This document shows, one piece after another, positions 13,430 through 64,000 of a stretch of 64,000 nucleotides of DNA (the first letter of the stretch is position 1; each line of letters begins with the position of its first letter). The position numbers and the translations under genes are program-made. This DNA is from Himantopus leucocephalus. Lineage: Eukaryota; Chordata; Aves; Charadriiformes; Recurvirostridae. The stretch spans positions 72,010,008 through 72,074,007 of the forward strand of contig RSEF01000004.1 in assembly GCA_003993805.1 (NCBI GenBank), written 5' to 3'. A model generated the notes under the pieces. The model did not search any database and was not told the DNA's origin. It saw only the letters and a program-made list of their open reading frames with translations.

Positions 13430-14259
13430 TATTGTGATGTACACCATTCTTAAGCCTTTTCAACAACTTCAGATAATTCTAGTTTATCTGAGGGCACAGG
13501 TATGATATGCTCCCCGTGGCTGGTTTACTCCTAGTACAGGGTGGGGGGCCGTTCTGAAACTACGTAGTTTTTTTTTTAAAAATTAACTCAAAGCAGATTT
13601 AGTTGATCATTGTACCGCGGACCCATATGATGAATTTTTTTTTTAGTTCATCTGTATGGTGTGGGTCAAGTTATAGTTTAAATAAACCTAATTAAACTAC
13701 TCTTAGCAGCCAGTGTCACAGTGATCTCAGTATCCAGTTCTCTCCATTTTTTGCATTCGGCCCGAGGGTGGTGGCATATGTCTAGTTTGGCGGCGCTTGT
13801 GGAAACAAGCATTATTTTCTCCGTATCGTTTCTTCCTCTCGGTCCACAGAAATCTTTCTAAAATTTTCGCCTACTTTTAGATTTGTCCATTAAAACCTTG
13901 AGACACTTTCAGATGTGCTTTGAAGATAACACCTCAAGCTGGCAGAGGGCCACCGCCTTTTGGTGGTACCCGGTGGTGTGGGCAGAGTGCAGGAGCTTGG
14001 TCTTAAACCGCTGTACCCTGTGCTGAGATGGGCGCAGGCTGTCGATGGGGGCTCCTGCTTTATCCCCAAAGGATGGTTGGTCAGTCTCCAGCGGTGTTGG
14101 ATCCCATCCCTAGCAATCCAGAAACTTCACACTGAAGATACTTTCCATCCTGGCCTTTGAGATGGTACTGAACAAAGTAATAAACCGTCAGAAATGTCAA
14201 AATTAAGTCCTTCGACAGATACTAAGAAAAAACCCCAACCTGCTGATGGCTGCGGGTGT
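13430..14259. other. Proximal 5' flank of FRYL, no gene seen
   Basis: Moderate-G+C sequence leading into the CpG island. A 66-codon open frame at 13960-14160 has no recognisable content. No exon is supported. Confidence 0.5.
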
Positions 14260-14345
14260 CAAAGCTAAACCCCCGCAGTTCTCTTGCAGGCACCGACCCC
14301 ATTACGACCTTCCAGCCCCCCGCTCTGCGCCTGCTTTACCTGTTC

Positions 14346-14355
14346 GGGACTTTCC
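14346..14355 (+). promoter_or_regulatory. Perfect kappaB decamer GGGACTTTCC
   Basis: The ten bases match the classical NF-kappaB site exactly and lie about 190 bp upstream of ATG 14541, just upstream of the GC-box cluster. The match is seen in the sequence; binding and any NF-kappaB control of FRYL are inference. A chance match in GC-rich DNA is possible. Confidence 0.4.
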
Positions 14356-14373
14356 CCCCCCTTCTAGTTTGCC

Positions 14374-14434
14374 GGGGGGCGTGGCTTGGGCGGGGGGGCG
14401 TGGCTTGGATGGGGGCGTGGTTTGGGGCGGGGCC
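14374..14434 (+). promoter_or_regulatory. GC-box array (three GGGGGCGTGG copies plus GGGGCGGGGCC)
   Basis: Boxes occur at about 14374-14386, 14392-14405, 14411-14422 and 14424-14434. The first three share the core GGGGGCGTGGYTTGG and sit 18-19 bases apart, so the cluster is also a short degenerate tandem repeat. The cores fit Sp1 and KLF zinc-finger proteins. Confidence 0.6.
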
Positions 14435-14540
14435 GGTCGGGCTGCCGCCGCCAGCCCCGCCTTCAGCGCGCGTGCCCCCCCCCCCGCCCCNCGCGCGGCA
14501 GCGGCGCGGGCGCGGGAAGGCTCGTGCCGCCGGCGGCACC

Positions 14541-64000
<49,460 letters not shown>

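Noticed and set aside
1..14259. Possible OCIAD1 exons on the opposite strand, expected from human synteny
   Set aside because: No sequence matching the protein as I remember it was found on the minus strand. The neighbour is probably outside the window.

Overview
The window is vertebrate nuclear DNA, almost certainly from a bird. It is AT-rich and sparsely coding, with short exons between long GT-AG introns. It carries a 5'-truncated CR1 LINE 3' end of the avian type and few other recognisable repeats. There is no prokaryotic, phage or plasmid content. CR1 also occurs in turtles and crocodilians, so 'bird' is a strong inference rather than proof.

One gene is supported: the 5' part of FRYL (furry homolog-like), on the + strand. 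FRYL is a very large HEAT/armadillo-type scaffold of the Furry/Tao3/Mor2 family, which works with NDR-family kinases. I can place 11 coding exons between 14541 and 61556. They join with perfect phase continuity into 398 codons with no stop. The gene continues beyond the right edge.

Layout: 1-14259 is 5' flank (or an intron of a transcript starting further upstream) with no supported exon. It holds a CpG-rich stretch (7430-7950), a small CpG-dense pocket (10142-10332) and an apparent assembly duplication (13110-13429). 14260-14680 is a GC-box-rich CpG island containing the first coding exon, whose peptide matches the N-terminus of the paralogue FRY. A 100-N gap (14690-14789) follows 70 bases into intron 1. 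Intron 1 is about 25.4 kb and contains a second apparent assembly duplication (18385-18605), a GC-enriched block of unknown origin (24790-25275), possible old SINE fragments and the CR1 copy (39321-39540). Exons 2-11 lie in 40039-61556, and 61557-64000 is the start of intron 11.

Two N-termini are possible: a long form starting in the CpG island (ATG 14541), and a short form starting inside exon 2 (ATG 40119), 53 codons later in the same frame. I found no sign of a novel multi-gene system. The points most worth checking are the long N-terminus, the atypical splice sites around exons 9 and 10, the CpG-dense pockets away from the promoter, and two direct repeats joined by a single N that look like false duplications.
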